Assembly (NCBI RefSeq): GCF_036711975.1
Contig: NC_091975.1
Span: 4,342,501 to 4,406,500 of the forward strand
DNA length: 64,000 bases
From: Onthophagus taurus
Lineage: Eukaryota > Arthropoda > Insecta > Coleoptera > Scarabaeidae
Direction: 5' to 3'
Part shown: positions 60,430-64,000 of the stretch, piece by piece
Numbering within the stretch: the stretch's first letter is position 1
Layout: each line of letters opens with the position of its first letter
Made by a program: the position numbers and the translations under genes
Notes under the pieces: model-generated
What the model was told of the DNA's origin: nothing
What the model saw: only the letters and a program-made list of their open reading frames with translations
Databases searched by the model: none

Positions 60430-61812
60430 GAAAATTTGGAGAAAAATTAAGAAAAACATTCTGGCCTTATTCATAGGAATTAAATGATAACTTTTATATC
60501 AAATTAAAGGTAAAAGTGTAAAATTTAAGGATATTAAAAAATATTTATATGTTAATGCTAAAATTTTAGAGAAAATTTCAAAAAATGTTAGGTTAATTTT
60601 GTCTTGATATCATTCTAATCTTATTTATTTGAATTAATTGATAAAGTTTGTATCAAATTAAAGCTAAAAGTCTATAATTTAGGAATACCGAAAAATAGTT
60701 ATATGAGTATGATAAAATTTTGGAGAAAAGTACAAAAAAATGAAACTGTTTTTTGTCAACCTAATATTTGAAGAAAAATTAGGAAAAAACATTCTGGCCT
60801 TATTCATAGGAATTAAATGATAACTTATATATCAAATTAAAGTTAAAAGTCTAAAATTGAAGGATATTAATAAATGTCTATATGTCAATGCTGAAATTTT
60901 ACAGAAAATTTCAAAAAGTGTTGGGCTAATTTAGTTTTAATATTACAGTAAAAAAAATATGTTAATTTTCAAAAAATCATTCTAATCTTATTTATTTGAA
61001 TTAATTGATGAGGTTTGTATCAAATTAAAGCTAAAAGTTTATAATTTAAGAATATCCAAAAATATTTATATGAGTATGATAAAATTTTGGAGAAAAGTGC
61101 AAAAAAATTAACCTGATTTTTGTCAACCTAATATTTGAAGAAAAATTAGGAAAAAACATTCTGGCCTTATTCATCGGAATTAAATGATAACTTATATATC
61201 AAATTAAAGTTAAAAGTCTAAAATTGAAGGATATTAATAAATATCTATATGTCAATGCTGAAATTTTACAGAAAATTTCAAAAAGTGTTGGGCTAATTTA
61301 GTCTTAATATTACAGTGAAAAAAATATGTTACTTTTCAAAAAATCATTCTAATCTTATTTATTTGAGTTAATTGATGAGGTTTGTATCAAATTAAAGCTA
61401 AAAGTCTATAATTTAGGAATATCCAAAAATATTTATACGAGTATGATAAAATTTTGGAGAAAAGTGCAAAAAAATGAAACTGATTTTTGTCAACCTTATT
61501 TGAAGAAAAATTAGGAAAAAACGTTCTGGCCTTATTCATAGGAATTAAATGATAAGTTATATATAAAATTAAAGTTAAAAGTCTAAAATTGAAGGATATT
61601 AATAAATATCTATATGTCAATGCTGAAATTTTACAGAAAATTTCAAAAAGTGTTGGGCTAATTTAGTCTTAATATTACAGTAAAAAAATATGTTAATTTT
61701 CAAAAAATCATTCTAATCTTATTTATTTGAATTAATTGATGAGGTTTGTATCAAATTAAAGCTAAAAGTCTATAATTTAAGAATATCCAAAAATATTTAT
61801 GAGTATGAATAA
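60430..61812. repeat. Satellite-like tandem array with dimeric unit of about 365 bp
   Basis: CTGGCCTTATTCATxGGAATTAAATGATAA recurs at 60461, 60794, 61161 and 61526 (spacings 333, 367, 365). Each unit has two related halves of about 180 bp, built around ATCAAATTAAAGxTAAAAGTCTAxAATT, so the true monomer is about 180 bp in a dimeric higher-order unit. The first unit lacks about 33 bp. The last unit stops after its second half at about 61812. Neighbouring units 2-4 are over 95 percent alike by eye. Confidence 0.9.
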
Positions 61813-61849
61813 CATTTCAATGAAATTTTAATTCTTTATTACCACAACT

Positions 61850-63600
61850 AAATAATTTAAATAATAAATTATGGAATCGTTTAATTTTATAGTTTTCATC
61901 CTTGTTCTTTTCTTCCTCTTCTTCCGGAGAGGTTGAGAAGAGGCGATTCCCCCTTCGAAAAACGGACGGTTCGCGTGCAGATGTTGCTGCTGCGCACAGG
62001 GCAGGTTAAAATGGCAACGCCCACTATTACTGACCTACATTACACAGGGTTAATGACCCAACGGTTTATAGCAAGAGGGGACGCTGAGGGGAAACATAGC
62101 AGAGAGCCACTGAAGCCCCGTCTTTTTCTGAATGACTTTTCGATTGATTCGTCCTGAAAACCACCATGAAACGACTAGACAAAAAAATTTTATTAACTTT
62201 TTTCAAATATCCGGAAATAAATTTTAAATTGCATCATAAAACGTATAAGGTTAACGCTCCCGGTTGTTGTGTAATCAAGAAATTGCAGCTAATAAGTTAA
62301 CTTTCTAATAATCGGTGGGACTCCGCGGTTGGAGTTGAAATGTTCTTCCGCGATTTAAAGTGTTAATAATGTTATGTGTTAAACCGGGGAGTCGTTTATG
62401 TTAATAAATCGTCATTCGACCGAGACGGGGGAACCGATTGCTTATTTGGGTCAGGCGCTGCCTGATAAAAATAAACCGCTGATAGCGCGATGACGGTTAG
62501 AAAAAAAAAATAAAATACCGTCGAGTTCACGACTTTGAACTTGACTTTGCCGAAAAAAACGAAGCGACCCACGCACGATTGCTATATTAGATCGAATTGA
62601 TGATAACCTAAATAACGGCGCAAAAATTCCACGACAATTTCAATTAAAAATGGTCAATTCAGTTATGAGATAACTGATATCATATCATTCAGTTATTCGA
62701 TTCAACTTTTAAAAATTGTTTTGATTATTATTCAAATTCTACTTAACTAAGCAATGTTCATTTACTTTAATGTAACATATTTAAGTACGCTATCGTTTGC
62801 AAGGTTTCTATTCGAGTTCTATGAACCTTGCGACGTTGCGAAATGCAAACTGTGGCACTGCCATTGTCTCGGAATACTTTATGTACCATGCTTGCGCAGC
62901 AAAATTTAAGCCTCTTTAAAATCTTCATCGAAAAAACCTCCCAAATTTATTTAATGTTTTGTGTTGACATAAAATTCAAGGTAGCTCGATGAAGGTCTTA
63001 CTAAACGCGTTAGTTTTACAGCTATTTTAATGGTTTCAAATCAAATTTTATTTGCCACATTTTGTTTGTTGTCCCAAGTTGTTATGATTTCCCGTAACCG
63101 TGAAAAGTGCATTTCCGCAATCACGAAATAACTATGCCAAGGATCTTTTTGTTACTCTCAAAATTTATTGTTTATTATTGCTATAAACATCCTAAATGTC
63201 AATAAATTAGTTTAATAATAACATAATCATTCTTTGCGGTACGAATCATCATCGTTAGACTGCGGTTAGATTAACGGTCTAAGTTAGATGAGAAGGAAGA
63301 AGGTGGTCTTGTCGAAAAGTGAAAGTGGTTTCGCGTTTACAGTTACGGCCGTTGAACACAGAGCTCCTCTATCGTCGTGACTAGAAATCTTCCTGGAGCG
63401 TCACCAGCTTGTGCTGTTCTTCCTCTTGGTCACGAGAAAGTGAAAGCCGCACCACTCTCGGTGTCATACCAAAGAAGATTCTCTTCACAACAGAGATTTA
63501 TCTTTTTAATTTATTTTTTGAAAGAAAAAATTTATTTATATCTTTCTCTTAGTCTATGTATCAAAAGAATTTTGCTGTTATCTCCTTGAAACATATTGAT
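61850..63600. other. Region right of the satellite, no gene recognised
   Basis: A GC-richer block at about 61920-62160 and another at about 63240-63480 contain open frames without recognisable domains. The latter, with GGCCGTTGAACACAGAGCTCC, could be part of an upstream exon of a gene to the right. The remainder is AT-rich. Confidence 0.3.
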
Positions 63601-63602
63601 GA

Positions 63603-64000
63603 TGATTAGTGATGGAACGGATAGTGATTTTGCAAAAAGCCGGATATCCGGTTATCCGACATCTCCATTATGATTATAATTTTTGATGCATTTCTGAAGT
63701 GAGTTTTATATTGCCACATTATTGCGATATTTGAATAAAAGTGAAATTAATAAGAAAGCTGATAAGACTAGTATAACTTATTTGGATCCAAGATACAAAA
63801 TGAACTTTTTTGATGCTGATTTAACTAACGAAGCAACTCTGAAAAGAGGATACTTTAATTAATAATTGACAATTTTTGTATTATTTGATAGCGAACTTTG
63901 AAAGTTATCGATGAAAATTGCAAACATCGAAAATTTTATAAAAACTTCAAATACTGTTTTCTCAAAAACTAAAAGTTACTTTTCAAAACGGGTTGGTTCA
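63603..64000 (+). mobile_element. hAT-type DNA transposon remnant, copy 2 (runs off the window)
   Basis: Begins with a terminal-repeat-like TAGTGATGGAACGGATAG, then GCCGGATATCCGGTTATCCG. It contains a coding remnant YLDPRYKMNFFDADLTNEAT (about 63777-63840), the C-terminal block typical of hAT/ZBED transposases. It is closely similar to 21410-21660 but diverges after about 63875. Frames are broken. Confidence 0.75.

Noticed and set aside
1-64000. CRISPR arrays, bacterial operons, riboswitches, rRNA or intact tRNA genes.
   Set aside because: None seen. The tandem repeats have units of 20, about 145-180 or about 365 bp without unique spacers, and gene structure is eukaryotic throughout.

Overview
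The window is nuclear DNA of an insect, most likely a beetle. It is AT-rich, with GT-AG introns from 49 bp to several kb. It carries insect-type genes (a CYP6-like P450, an odorant-receptor exon, a peritrophin-like cuticle protein, a Kazal inhibitor cluster) and decayed hAT and non-LTR elements. The insect call is firm. The beetle call is an inference from overall style, not from a diagnostic gene.

1-24.6 kb (+): the 3' two thirds of a giant Fat-like cadherin (kugelei/Fat2 type). The core exons add up to exactly 10,485 coding bases in one frame. They encode about 23-24 cadherin repeats, two EGFs, one laminin-G, four EGFs, a membrane helix and a long cytoplasmic tail ending in a PDZ-ligand-like sequence. 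Several frame-preserving optional exons and alternative C-termini can be read between the core exons. Introns hold a non-LTR fragment, a hAT remnant and copies of a small dispersed repeat.

24.6-37.2 kb: an inverted-orientation copy of the same non-LTR family, a complete three-exon CYP6-like P450 (+), and then six small secreted Kazal-type genes (four on -, two on +). Three of these (30.9-33.9 kb) are clear paralogues with identical exon architecture and shared promoter or 5' leader motifs. Two of the three carry duplicated alternative last exons. Tandem repeats lie between them.

37.2-41.5 kb: AT-rich repeats, then a complete six-exon Polo-like kinase 4 gene (+). It is followed by one orphan odorant-receptor first exon (-).

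42.1-47.5 kb (-): a complete three-exon secreted chitin-binding protein (CPAP1-like) with a 4.2-kb first intron.

50.7-53.7 kb: a convergent pair of sugar-metabolism-type genes. They are a dihydrodiol dehydrogenase (Dhdh, +) and a seven-exon mannose-6-phosphate isomerase (Mpi, -), whose stop codons are 111 bp apart. An Mpi intron contains a perfect 37-bp inverted repeat.

53.7-64 kb: no complete gene seen. It holds a minus-strand reverse-transcriptase remnant, a GC/CpG-rich putative promoter or first exon near 57.6-58.3 kb, a dimeric satellite array (60.4-61.8 kb), and a second hAT copy at the right edge.

The genes are separate eukaryotic units with no operon logic. The Kazal cluster is the one local gene family. 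The most interesting material is the optional-exon architecture of the cadherin gene and the twin last exons of the Kazal genes.
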